Notes: generated by a model from the sequence alone, not told the origin. DNA of 10,489 nucleotides from Chlamydiota bacterium (GCA_021772295.1 JAJFMG010000115.1:1-10489); one strand, 5' to 3'; positions 1-6,761 are shown, counted from the stretch's first letter. Program-made: numbers and translations.

Positions 1-796
1 GCAGAGCTCTTGCAAAACGAGTTACCGAGTCCATCATTAAGATAACAGAGTTTCCTTGCTCTCTAAAGTACTCAGCGATTGCGGTTCCAACGTACGCTGC
101 GTTGAGTCTTAGTTGCGCAGCTTGGTCCGAGGTAGATACAACAATAACAGATCTTGCGAGTCCTTCTTCGCCGAGGTCATTTTCGATAAATTCTCTAACT
201 TCGCGTCCTCTTTCTCCAATTAAAGCAATAACGTTGATATCGGCTTTTGCATTTTTTGCAATCATACCAAGGAGTGTTGACTTACCCCCACCAGCAGCTG
301 CGAAAATACCCATCCGTTGTCCTTTTCCGACAGTAAGAGCGCCATCAATGCATCGAATCCCAACAGATATAGGTTCTTCAATTTTTTTTCGTTTAAGGGG
401 ATCAGGTGGAGAGTTTAGAACAGAGATTGTTTCATCTAAGACAAGAGGACCTCTTTCCTTTTCATCGAGGGGTTCCCCGAGTCCGTTGAGTACTCGACCA
501 AGTAAATTTTTTCCAACTTTTATTTGAAGAGGTAATTTCATGGGGATTACCTCTGAAGAGGGGCCAATACCTGACATGTTACCAAGTGGAGATAGGTAGA
601 CTTCATCGCTTGTAAATCCAACCACTTCAGCAATAAGGGGAGGGCCTTCTCGCTTAATCATACAGACCTCGCCCATTTTTACTTGGGGAACAACGGCTTT
701 AATCAACATGCCGACAATTTCTGTGATTCTACCATGAACAGTTGTAAGCTCAATGTTTTCAAGCTGGGAGGCAAGTTTGTTGAAATCGGGGCTCAT
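1..796 (-). CDS. cdsN: T3SS export ATPase CdsN (SctN family), 5' part; runs off the left edge
   Basis: This is the cytoplasmic hexameric ATPase that strips chaperones and unfolds substrates at the base of the type III injectisome; it is related to F1-ATPase beta and FliI. I translated 265 codons from the ATG at 796-794. Visible motifs are AAAGGGKST (Walker A, about residues 166-174), GERGREV (about 194-200) and [10 protein letters not shown] (Walker B, about 251-260), followed by FARAL at the edge. The N-terminal part ([20 protein letters not shown] and [17 protein letters not shown]) is the characteristic chlamydial SctN beta-barrel domain. Roughly the last 175 residues of a usual 440 are missing because the window ends. 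The start lies 17 bp after the stop of the CT668-like gene. The ATG at 809-807 is out of frame and soon stopped, so 796 is chosen despite a poor Shine-Dalgarno. It is the last gene visible in the minus-strand T3SS operon. Confidence 0.96.
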   Translation of the reverse strand, partial: MSPDFNKLASQLENIELTTVHGRITEIVGMLIKAVVPQVKMGEVCMIKREGPPLIAEVVGFTSDEVYLSPLGNMSGIGPSSEVIPMKLPLQIKVGKNLLGRVLNGLGEPLDEKERGPLVLDETISVLNSPPDPLKRKKIEEPISVGIRCIDGALTVGKGQRMGIFAAAGGGKSTLLGMIAKNAKADINVIALIGERGREVREFIENDLGEEGLARSVIVVSTSDQAAQLRLNAAYVGTAIAEYFREQGNSVILMMDSVTRFARAL

Positions 797-813
797 GGAG
801 GGTACTCATTTTG

Positions 814-1461
814 TTATATCTGGATGTTAAATACTTGCTTCACATCATCGACAGCTTTACTAAGTAATACGGAAGAATATTCTAGCTCTTGTTGCGCTTT
901 TGCAAGTTTCACTTGAATAAGAAGCAATTTACCAGGATTTAATGGCTTACCACCTGCGCCAAGAGTAGAGATCATCTTTTGCGCATCCCTCATTCTATTT
1001 TGCCCATTGGTTACATAGGATATAAATTTTGCAATAGGGCTCTGACGTGAAATGTTTGGGGTTGTTTCAGGAACTGTTGCGCCCGTATTTTTTGCAACTG
1101 TATCTAAAAGGGAACTTGCATCAGAAAGTTTATTTCGAAGAAGGTACTTTTGAGATTGTTTGAGTTTTAGGTTTTTTGTTTGCAATTGATTCTGCAGATC
1201 ACCAAGAACTCCTGATGTACTTTCCATCTGCGCTTTGACAGAATCCATAGTTGGACCAGGAAGAGCGTTTGCATTTGCAGACGCTAAGTCGTATGGAGAC
1301 GGCGCCGTTGATCCAGTAGGAACTTGAGATGGATTACCTTCTCCTTGCATATAAGAATCAAAGGATTGATCCGGATTCTTTAGGCGATCTTGATCCCCAA
1401 TGGGCTGCTCAGGATCTATTTTATCTGGTCCTTTAATATCAGGATTTATTTCCTTAGCCAT
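814..1461 (-). CDS. CT668-like T3SS protein, candidate inner rod (SctI-like C-terminus)
   Basis: This 215-residue protein sits between cdsG and cdsN, exactly where C. trachomatis has CT668. Residues 1-75 are polar and rich in Pro, Asp, Asn and Gly, so probably disordered. Residues 76-120 form a Gln/Lys/Leu-rich helical stretch. The last 43 residues (from PLNPGKLLLIQ) are an amphipathic helix ending in VFNIQI. That tail follows the inner-rod SctI pattern (LLxxQ, an acidic helix, then a C-terminal helix) and parallels the needle subunit encoded just upstream, which carries PGKFLLLQ at the matching place. The protein is longer than typical SctI proteins because of the N-terminal half. AAGGA lies about 10 bases before the ATG. 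The CT668 orthology rests on position and general look. The rod role is inference; an unrelated secreted or accessory T3SS protein remains possible. Confidence 0.8.
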   Translation of the reverse strand: MAKEINPDIKGPDKIDPEQPIGDQDRLKNPDQSFDSYMQGEGNPSQVPTGSTAPSPYDLASANANALPGPTMDSVKAQMESTSGVLGDLQNQLQTKNLKLKQSQKYLLRNKLSDASSLLDTVAKNTGATVPETTPNISRQSPIAKFISYVTNGQNRMRDAQKMISTLGAGGKPLNPGKLLLIQVKLAKAQQELEYSSVLLSKAVDDVKQVFNIQI

Positions 1462-1482
1462 ACGAAAATTCTTTCCTTTATT

Positions 1483-1896
1483 CTATGCGGTTGGTGGTTT
1501 TGGTTTTTTCACAAATTTTTCTACAAATTCTAGAGCTGTGTTCGCAACTTTCTTGACATCTTTATCAGATGTTTTTGAAGTCTCTTCTAAAATTTTTTCA
1601 CCTTCAGATACCTTGTCTGGTGTCAGACTAAGACAAATACCTAAAAATGTTTTAGCCATTTCATTATTCGGCTCTTTTTCAAGGACTTCGTTAAAAAGCT
1701 TGCATGCATGTTTTAGTTCAAGCTTATGAAGATGTAGATAACCAATCCCAATTTTAGGGAAATTACTTTCTTTATCTAAGATGCTTGCTGCGTGGAAGAG
1801 TTTGGTCGCAGAATCTTCGTCTGCTTGATTTACAGCGATAAAACCAGCTTCGAGAAGAGTGAAGAAATGGTCTTTGTATTTTTCTTGCATGGACAT
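1483..1896 (-). CDS. cdsG: T3SS needle chaperone CdsG (TPR/YscG-like)
   Basis: This 137-residue, all-helical protein has tetratricopeptide-like helix pairs. They include AVNQADEDSATKLFHAASIL (about residues 21-40), the region around IGIGYLHLHKLELKHACKLF, and VLEKEPNNEMAKTFLGICLS. The tail is Lys/Pro-rich (KKPKPPTA). In Chlamydia, CdsG and CdsE form a heterotrimer with CdsF that keeps the needle subunit from polymerising in the cytoplasm, like YscG-YscE-YscF of Yersinia. Position supports the call: the order is cdsE-cdsF-cdsG as in C. trachomatis CT665-CT667, with 20 bp after cdsF. GGAG precedes the ATG at 1896 by about 8 bases. A second ATG two codons further in cannot be excluded as the start. 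Confidence 0.9.
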   Translation of the reverse strand: MSMQEKYKDHFFTLLEAGFIAVNQADEDSATKLFHAASILDKESNFPKIGIGYLHLHKLELKHACKLFNEVLEKEPNNEMAKTFLGICLSLTPDKVSEGEKILEETSKTSDKDVKKVANTALEFVEKFVKKPKPPTA

Positions 1897-1916
1897 GTTT
1901 TTTTCTCCAACCTATC

Positions 1917-2171
1917 TTATGATGTTTTTTGGTTTCTAACAGATGTATTAATCATCGAATTTACCTGAGAGATCAAATTTGAAATCGAATCTCCAATTTG
2001 TGTTACCTGACTCATTCCAAACTGGAGAAGTAAGAATTTACCCGGTGTTGCAGAGCTGATGTTACTCGCAATATTTCTAACTTGCTTTACAATCTGACTT
2101 TGCAAATGGACATATTTCCAGATGAGTGTCGTAAAGGAAAGCGTTGCCCACTGATTTTCTGGATTACTCAT
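1917..2171 (-). CDS. cdsF: T3SS needle subunit CdsF (SctF family)
   Basis: This 84-residue protein has the size of a needle protomer, which polymerises into the hollow needle outside the outer membrane. Helix 1 (FTTLIWKYVHLQSQIVKQVR) is followed by a turn with TPGKFLLLQF and a long C-terminal helix. That helix ends in NSMINTSVRNQKTS, close in style to chlamydial CdsF and to the SctF C-terminal helix. There is no signal peptide and no cysteine, as expected for a type III substrate. The gene sits between its two chaperones, cdsE and cdsG. GAGG lies 5 bases before the ATG and overlaps the end of cdsE, so expression is probably coupled. Confidence 0.93.
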   Translation of the reverse strand: MSNPENQWATLSFTTLIWKYVHLQSQIVKQVRNIASNISSATPGKFLLLQFGMSQVTQIGDSISNLISQVNSMINTSVRNQKTS

Positions 2172-2181
2172 AGGAACCTCA

Positions 2182-2418
2182 TTACTTTTGTTTTGTGACT
2201 TTTTTAATTACTTTTTGCAAAGCTGCATAACCATGTAAAAGTACGCCGCACTGCTCAAAATTTTCAGAAGCAGTTCCTTCGCGAAGCATTTTTTTCAATT
2301 CTTCGGTGCGCTCATTCACTTGCTCAATTAGCACCTTCATTTTTTTAGGATCGTTTTTTAAATCCTTTTCGAGATCAAACTCAAAGGCAGGCTTCTCATT
2401 TTTTTCCATACCAAACAT
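2182..2418 (-). CDS. cdsE: T3SS needle co-chaperone CdsE
   Basis: This 78-residue charged protein has a Lys/Asp/Glu-rich N-terminal half (AFEFDLEKDLKNDPKKMKVL) and a second helix (FEQCGVLLHGYAALQKVIKK). This matches chlamydial CdsE (CT665), which acts with CdsG as chaperone for the needle subunit CdsF. The gene lies 10 bp before cdsF and 44 bp after cdsD, in the expected order. A GGGGGA sequence precedes the ATG by about 10 bases. The internal ATG at codon 4 is an alternative start with slightly longer spacing. No membrane segment or signal sequence is visible. Confidence 0.9.
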   Translation of the reverse strand: MFGMEKNEKPAFEFDLEKDLKNDPKKMKVLIEQVNERTEELKKMLREGTASENFEQCGVLLHGYAALQKVIKKVTKQK

Positions 2419-2462
2419 TGGCTTTATTCCCCCGTATAGAGTAATACTTTTAGTTTTTAACT

Positions 2463-4181
2463 TTATTGCTGATTGTATTGAATTTTATATTTTAATCCAT
2501 CTTTTTCGAGTAAAATCTCATTATTATCTATTTTTGTTATTTTCATACCGTCTAATAAATCACCAACAGATAATATTTTTCCATTAATTACAACGTATTC
2601 AGACATGTTTCCAACTTTAGAACTTCCTGTTACTTTGAACTTACTTGAAATATCAATTATGGAAGAATTCGCAGAAGAAAAAATCACAAAGTTTTTAATT
2701 GTTCTTATTCCTTGGATATTATTTAAATATGAAACAATTTCTTCGAACTCTTTTTCCTGTTTATCACTAACTCTACCGGCTAAAATGAGCTCACCGTTAC
2801 TAAGTTGAAAGGTTACATTCACAAATCCTTTATCAATCAGGATACTTTGAATTTCAGCTTGCAACGTATTTTCTACAACAACAGCATTTGTGAGTTTGTC
2901 CACAAAAGGAAAATTCACATTTAAGTAATCTGTCAAGTCAGAGGCAAGGTCAATGTTTTGTACGTAGCCTCTTGCTACAAAGTGACCAGGTTTTGGGGCA
3001 ATAATAGAAACGCCTCGCCAATTGGGATTTTTCATTAGAAGAGCATTCATACTTTCTGATACAAGCTCGTCAATCACAACGTTATCATCAATTTTTGTAA
3101 GAAATTTCAAGGAACGTAGCAAATAGGAAAGTTCTTGGTGGTCTACTTCTTTTAATACGTGACCGAGCAGAAACAAACTTCTTGTTTTGTCATTATAGGT
3201 ATATTCAATGCCTTTGAAATTTTTAAGTGTTTCTTCGATAATCTTATTTGTGTCCTCAGTTGCAAGCTCGACTTTAGTAGAAGAAAAAAGTCCGATGACA
3301 CCAACTACTCCAATAAAGACTAAAAGACAAATAGCTGCGGCTAAGATGAGATGCTTTTTAGGAATAAGCATTTCTTTCCAGTTTTTCTCTTCTTTTTTTG
3401 CAGCTACTTCTTCTTCCCTTTTCTCTTCTTTTTTTTCGAAGCGCTTAGGGGGAGGAGAGATAATCGTTTCTCTTGATTTTTCTTTATCAATAACGAGAAT
3501 AGATGTTGTTCCAAAAGCAATGAGGTCTTGCGAAGAAATTCCAGAAGATTTTTCAATTTCTTCTCCATTAAGCAGAGTTTTATTACTGCTACCCAGATCT
3601 TCTAAACTCAAATTTCCATTTTCATCGCAAATCAGCTTTGCGTGTTTGCGAGAAACACTCAAGTCTTGAAAGACAATATCTGAAACATCTGGGTCTTTTC
3701 CAACAATATAGGACTTGTTTTTTTCAATGTGGAATTCAGCGCCTGTATTTGGTCCAGATACTACCTTTGCAATCCATCTTGCATTATGCGTGTCTTCGAA
3801 GTGCACACTATCCAAAGATTCCTTTTCTTCAAAAGAGGTGTCTCTTTGATAGTTGGTATTATCTGCAGTAGTCTCTTTAGGATCTTTTGTTGTAAAATGA
3901 AAAAAGCTGTTTCCGATTTGAATGGTATCGCCATCTTCTAGAAGAATAGGTTGAAGCGCTGGTTTTCCATTTACATTTGCAGGGTTTGTAGAACTTAAGT
4001 TTTCAAGTACAATTCCTTCATCCGTTTGTTTGAAAACGACATGCTTTCGAGATACCATAGGATCTTCAAGCACTTGATAACAAACATCTGGATCGCGACC
4101 AATTGTCCATTCATCTTTTTCTTCAAGTCTAATAATTAGGCCTGCAATTGGGCCATCTTCTGCTACTAAAAATCCTGCCAT
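2463..4181 (-). CDS. cdsD: T3SS inner-membrane ring protein CdsD with two FHA domains (SctD family)
   Basis: This 572-residue bitopic protein forms the outer part of the injectisome inner-membrane ring. FHA domain 1 spans about residues 1-95, with WTIGRD (25-30), VSRKH (43-47) and DGDTIQIGNSFF (83-94). FHA domain 2 spans about 135-232, with VGKDPD (160-165), VSRKH (176-180) and LGSSNKTLLNGEEI (196-209). Both keep the phosphothreonine-binding residues. A charged linker rich in Lys/Glu (245-270) leads to one transmembrane helix (278-299). The periplasmic part holds about three BON-like ring-building modules (about 303-372, 373-440 and 441-505). A small C-terminal beta domain (about 525-570, with VVINGKILSVGDLLDG) completes it. 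The two FHA domains are a chlamydial trait; C. trachomatis CdsD is about 829 residues, so this form is markedly shorter. The start is the ATG at 4181, 3 bp after the stop of the CT663-like gene, with TAGG overlapping that stop. Confidence 0.95.
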   Translation of the reverse strand: MAGFLVAEDGPIAGLIIRLEEKDEWTIGRDPDVCYQVLEDPMVSRKHVVFKQTDEGIVLENLSSTNPANVNGKPALQPILLEDGDTIQIGNSFFHFTTKDPKETTADNTNYQRDTSFEEKESLDSVHFEDTHNARWIAKVVSGPNTGAEFHIEKNKSYIVGKDPDVSDIVFQDLSVSRKHAKLICDENGNLSLEDLGSSNKTLLNGEEIEKSSGISSQDLIAFGTTSILVIDKEKSRETIISPPPKRFEKKEEKREEEVAAKKEEKNWKEMLIPKKHLILAAAICLLVFIGVVGVIGLFSSTKVELATEDTNKIIEETLKNFKGIEYTYNDKTRSLFLLGHVLKEVDHQELSYLLRSLKFLTKIDDNVVIDELVSESMNALLMKNPNWRGVSIIAPKPGHFVARGYVQNIDLASDLTDYLNVNFPFVDKLTNAVVVENTLQAEIQSILIDKGFVNVTFQLSNGELILAGRVSDKQEKEFEEIVSYLNNIQGIRTIKNFVIFSSANSSIIDISSKFKVTGSSKVGNMSEYVVINGKILSVGDLLDGMKITKIDNNEILLEKDGLKYKIQYNQQ

Positions 4182-4184
4182 AAC

Positions 4185-4589
4185 CTATAAAATGTTCTCT
4201 TGGGTTGCAAATTGAATCACTTCTTCATTCCAATACAGTTGATAGTTTAAAAAGTCTTCAAACTTCTCTTTAAAGGTTTTAAAATTGATCTCACTATTTG
4301 TCTGTAAAGAAATCGTGAGGAATTTTTCATCTTGAGTAAGGCCTAAAACGCAGCCGGCGGTGCCTTCCCCAAATAAATTGGCTTTCATCAAATAGATAAA
4401 AAGCTCTTCTCTTCTAGTTTCTGGCAAAGCGCATATGTGACTTGATAAATAAAACATGTTTTCTTCATGTATTATTTCAATTTCTAAGCCATCTCTGAGC
4501 TTGAGTTTAAATTGCTCGAGGCCGGTTTTTTCCGTTAGAAAACGATCTTCAAACTCACTTTTAAGTTTATCTAATAGATTTTCTAACAT
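4185..4589 (-). CDS. CT663-like protein, class I T3SS chaperone fold
   Basis: From the ATG at 4589 this encodes 134 residues with a CesT/SycE-type layout. A first helix (MLENLLDKLKSEFEDR) leads to a beta sheet (FKLKLRDGLEIEIIHEENMF). A long helix follows (ETRREELFIYLMKANLFG), then GTAGCVLGL, a strand and a terminal helix. Position immediately upstream of cdsD matches C. trachomatis CT663. CT663 has been reported to bind the RNA polymerase beta subunit and sigma66 and to reduce sigma66 transcription, so the protein may link secretion to transcription rather than act only as a chaperone. The reading frame continues upstream to a TTG at 4649, which would add 20 basic residues and shorten the gap to the previous gene from 81 to 21 bp. 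I prefer the ATG because chaperones of this class normally start directly with helix 1. Neither start has a good Shine-Dalgarno. Confidence 0.85.
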   Translation of the reverse strand: MLENLLDKLKSEFEDRFLTEKTGLEQFKLKLRDGLEIEIIHEENMFYLSSHICALPETRREELFIYLMKANLFGEGTAGCVLGLTQDEKFLTISLQTNSEINFKTFKEKFEDFLNYQLYWNEEVIQFATQENIL

Positions 4590-4670
4590 CTTTTTTTTGC
4601 CAATTAAGTTACAAAATTTGTTTGTAGTTCTTTCTATTTTTTTATTCAAATAAAATATACCAAGTCTTTA

Positions 4671-5537
4671 CTATTCCATGGCTCGGTAGTTTTTTACTCG
4701 AATACTAATTGCATCTTTTGGAAACTCTTGTTTCACAAGTTTTTTCAATCTTTTTTTTTCTTTAAAGTTGTTTACATTTCCAACTATTTCAAAGTGATTC
4801 TGATTACTTACTTTTGCATAGCAATCTCTAAAATCAATTTCCTTTAAAAAGGTATTGATTTTAGAGAGGATCATTTCATCAACTCGGATGTTTTCAAGCT
4901 TCTTAAAAGAAAGGGGAATTCCATGTAACCTTTCATTAAGCGTATGGTATTTACTCCAAGTGGAAATATTACCCACAAGTGTCAAAATTCCCGCTTTTCG
5001 ATCCCAACTCATTTCTACACTTGGAAAAGAGCTAAGCTCTTTTTCAAACATTTTCATTTCAAGCTCTGTTTGCATGAGTAGCTTTTTCTCAAAAGACACC
5101 TTTAGAGAAAATATGGTTATTATAAGAACAGCTATTGCAATTCCAGTTGCCCAAAGCGCCCATTTAGGTATGATAAAATCTCTCCACGGGCTTTGCTTAT
5201 TTCTAGGAACGCCATCTTCTTTTTCTATAGAAGCCACTTTTTCCTCTTTTAAACTTAAGCGAAAAAAACTACTCCCAATTTGTAGTACATCGCCCTCTAG
5301 TAAAAAGCCAACTCCATCAAAGGTAGTTCCATTGATTTTGCTCAAATGGAGCTCTGCTACATTTTTTACCTCTACTTCTTTTTCTCTTAAGGTCAAAACA
5401 ACGTGGACATCTTCAACAAGAGGATCTTCTTGTAGGTTGCTTCCATTATTTCTTCCGATTGGCAGAGGAACTTTTGCACAAAGAGAAATCACACGACCTT
5501 GCAAAGGACCATCTTCACCAATTAATAGAGCGCACAT
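4671..5537 (-). CDS. Short CdsD paralogue: one degenerate FHA domain, one membrane helix, periplasmic ring-like part
   Basis: This 288-residue protein begins MCALLIGEDGPLQGRVISL, which aligns with CdsD (MAGFLVAEDGPIAGLIIRL). The FHA-like domain (about residues 1-95) keeps IGRN (27-30) and GDVLQIGSSFFRL (82-94). At the recognition loop, VSRKHVVF of CdsD has become VEDVHVVL, so the Ser, Arg and Lys that contact phosphothreonine are gone. A transmembrane helix lies at about 126-145, flanked by PRNKQSPWRDFIIPK. Residues about 146-288 look like two ring-building/BON-like modules; the second FHA, third module and C-terminal beta domain of CdsD are absent. It is first in the minus-strand operon, with AGG 7-8 bases before the ATG. 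I infer a duplicated SctD that may mix into the ring or act as an accessory. A truncated but expressed remnant is possible, though the open frame and clean layout argue for function. Confidence 0.88.
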   Translation of the reverse strand: MCALLIGEDGPLQGRVISLCAKVPLPIGRNNGSNLQEDPLVEDVHVVLTLREKEVEVKNVAELHLSKINGTTFDGVGFLLEGDVLQIGSSFFRLSLKEEKVASIEKEDGVPRNKQSPWRDFIIPKWALWATGIAIAVLIITIFSLKVSFEKKLLMQTELEMKMFEKELSSFPSVEMSWDRKAGILTLVGNISTWSKYHTLNERLHGIPLSFKKLENIRVDEMILSKINTFLKEIDFRDCYAKVSNQNHFEIVGNVNNFKEKKRLKKLVKQEFPKDAISIRVKNYRAME

Positions 5538-5568
5538 GTTTAGACCTAATGCTCACTTAAGAGAAATG

Positions 5569-5597
5569 ATCATACAGAATTGGATTCTTTCTTTCTA
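5569..5597 (-). promoter_or_regulatory. Candidate promoter of the minus-strand T3SS operon
   Basis: On the minus strand, TATGAT (5574-5569) is a 5/6 match to the -10 consensus. It stands 17 bases after TAGAAA (5597-5592), a 4/6 match to the -35. A small inverted repeat, AGAAT-TGG-ATTCT (5576-5588), fills the spacer. The predicted transcript would start about 25 bases before the ATG of the short CdsD paralogue. The call is based on sequence match only. Confidence 0.4.
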
Positions 5598-5619
5598 TGT
5601 GTCCCCTAGAGAGATAAAA

Positions 5620-5690
5620 GTGAAATAGACACCGATTGAACTCTATAATACTCACAGGTAGATTTGAGAGAGGAGTTCTTTATGAAATAT
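5620..5690 (+). promoter_or_regulatory. Orphan promoter and ribosome binding site opening only a 3-codon frame
   Basis: TATAAT at 5644-5649 lies 18 bases after GTGAAA (5620-5625). Downstream, GAGAGGAG is a near-perfect Shine-Dalgarno placed 6-7 bases before an ATG at 5682. That frame stops at once (ATG AAA TAT TAA). The combination looks like the intact front end of a gene whose body has been lost, just upstream of the RecG-like fragment. Confidence 0.35.
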
Positions 5691-5776
5691 TAATACTTAA
5701 GGTGGAAAATCCTATGCTAGGTATTTAAATACATATGGATGATTATTCATTAATTTCACATGAGAAATAGGAGCGT

Positions 5777-6034
5777 TTGAGAGATGTAGCAGCTCTAGCA
5801 AGAGAAAACAGAAAATTGCCGGTTCAGCTGATGGAGCAAATTCTTATTTTTCTATGTGATCATGGGTGGCTTTCTAAAAGGCAGTTATCTGATTTAACTT
5901 GGAAAAATACAGATAATTTTACGTTGCGATTTCTTTCAAGGTTGGTTGCGAGTGATCTGCTTATTGTAAGGTTTCTAAATAATCCCACTCATAATGACCA
6001 AGCATATGCTACACATACCGCTATTAAAACCTAG
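5777..6034 (+). pseudogene. C-terminal fragment of a RecG-like / AlbA-type ATP-binding protein (winged helix)
   Basis: The 85-codon reading begins at a TTG and shows the C-terminal winged-helix typical of the ATP-binding/'RecG-like' proteins found in mobile regions. These usually carry an N-terminal AlbA_2 domain of about 350-450 residues. Recognisable parts are ARENRKLPVQLMEQILIFLC, GWLSKRQLSDLTWKNTDNF, LRFLSRLVASDLLIVRF and the terminal NPTHNDQAYATH, matching the family's 'P-x-H-x-x-Q-A-Y' ending. No N-terminal domain is present. In the same frame an ATG at 5735 opens eleven codons and then hits TAG at 5768-5770, seven bases before the TTG. AGGAG (5769-5773) is only 3 bases from the TTG, too close for good initiation. 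I read it as a decayed remnant; a small DNA-binding protein is the less likely alternative. Confidence 0.6.
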
Positions 6035-6066
6035 TCGCCCAGAATGATCCAATATTTTCTTTTTTC

Positions 6067-6095
6067 TAGAATTATCTATGTATTCCTGATATAAT
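6067..6095 (+). promoter_or_regulatory. Extended -10 promoter of the 143-residue protein gene
   Basis: TATAAT at 6090-6095 is preceded by TG plus one base (6087-6089), a perfect extended -10. It lies 17 bases after TAGAAT (6067-6072), a 3/6 -35. The expected start site is near 6102, directly before a short GGGC-AGA-GCCC inverted repeat (6104-6114) in the leader. Confidence 0.6.
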
Positions 6096-6129
6096 GGCCT
6101 AAAGGGCAGAGCCCAAATAGAGGTTACTG

Positions 6130-6561
6130 ATGGCAGAAGAATTTGAGAAGATATTAGAGTTTTTCTCATTAGATGAGAAAGATAAGCAAGATCACTTAAA
6201 AGACGTATTTGACGATACAGTTGCTTATTTTGAGAAGTTTAAATATGTCCTGGAAAATGGCACTCCTGAGGAAAAAAAGGAGATGATGGCCCAAATTGCC
6301 ACTATGCAAAAAGAGATTAAACAAGAGACTGAAAAGCTTTCTGATGAGACAGGCCTTTCTGAAGAGCAGCTCAATGATGTAGCTCAAGATCCAAGTAACT
6401 TTTCTGAGGAGCAGTGGGAGATCATTACAGAGGCAAGGGGTAATATCGAGCACCAGGCAAGCGAGATCAATAAGGTCGTATCCTACCAGAAAGGTGAGTC
6501 GCCAAAGACTCCTAAAAAGAAAACAGGTCCCAAAAAAAGAAAAAATTGGATGCCTTCTTAA
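6130..6561 (+). CDS. Acidic, helical 143-residue protein of unknown function with a basic tail
   Basis: I do not recognise this protein. Residues 1-117 are strongly charged and predicted helical, with heptad-like stretches such as FEKILEFFSLDEKDKQDHLK, EEKKEMMAQIATMQKEIKQE and EQWEIITEARGNIEHQASEI. Residues 120-143 change sharply to a Lys/Pro-rich tail (PKTPKKKTGPKKRKNWMPS). There is no signal peptide, membrane segment or cysteine. AGAGG lies 6 bases before the ATG. The gene is a separate transcription unit with its own extended -10 promoter and a strong terminator. It stands between a T3SS apparatus operon and a translocator-like operon, so a small T3SS-related regulator, chaperone or effector is conceivable. 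That is only positional inference; a nucleic-acid-binding protein using the basic tail is equally possible. Confidence 0.8.
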   Translation: MAEEFEKILEFFSLDEKDKQDHLKDVFDDTVAYFEKFKYVLENGTPEEKKEMMAQIATMQKEIKQETEKLSDETGLSEEQLNDVAQDPSNFSEEQWEIITEARGNIEHQASEINKVVSYQKGESPKTPKKKTGPKKRKNWMPS

Positions 6562-6590
6562 TAGAGGCGCATATTCTTAATTCATTGTTA

Positions 6591-6620
6591 AACAGGCTCT
6601 TACAGGAGCCTGTTTTTTTT
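6591..6620 (+). terminator. Intrinsic terminator after the 143-residue protein gene
   Basis: A perfect 9-bp stem (AACAGGCTC, 6591-6599, paired with GAGCCTGTT, 6606-6614) closes a 6-base loop and is followed by a T run through 6620. It begins 29 bases after the stop codon. Confidence 0.9.
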
Positions 6621-6761
6621 ATCCAACTTATAATCAGATGTTTGTGAAGTAAATACCAGGTTGAGTCCATGGAGTAAAAAAAATATACTTACATAACTAG
6701 CTAATTACAAATGTATTATATATATTAATAATTAAATTACTATAAAATTAAATATTAATTC

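Noticed and set aside
102..527. Plus-strand open frame opposite cdsN
   Set aside because: The minus strand here encodes the SctN ATPase with Walker motifs; the plus frame is Ser/Pro-rich antisense noise.
3208..3941. Plus-strand open frames opposite cdsD
   Set aside because: Antisense of the FHA domain 2, linker and membrane helix coding sequence; no independent support.
5576..5588. AGAAT-TGG-ATTCT as an operator
   Set aside because: A 5-bp arm is too short to call on its own; mentioned only as part of the candidate promoter.
4855..5628. Plus-strand open frame of 257 codons opposite the short CdsD paralogue
   Set aside because: It is Ser/Phe/Leu-rich antisense of a gene with clear FHA and membrane features; no RBS and no coherent domain.
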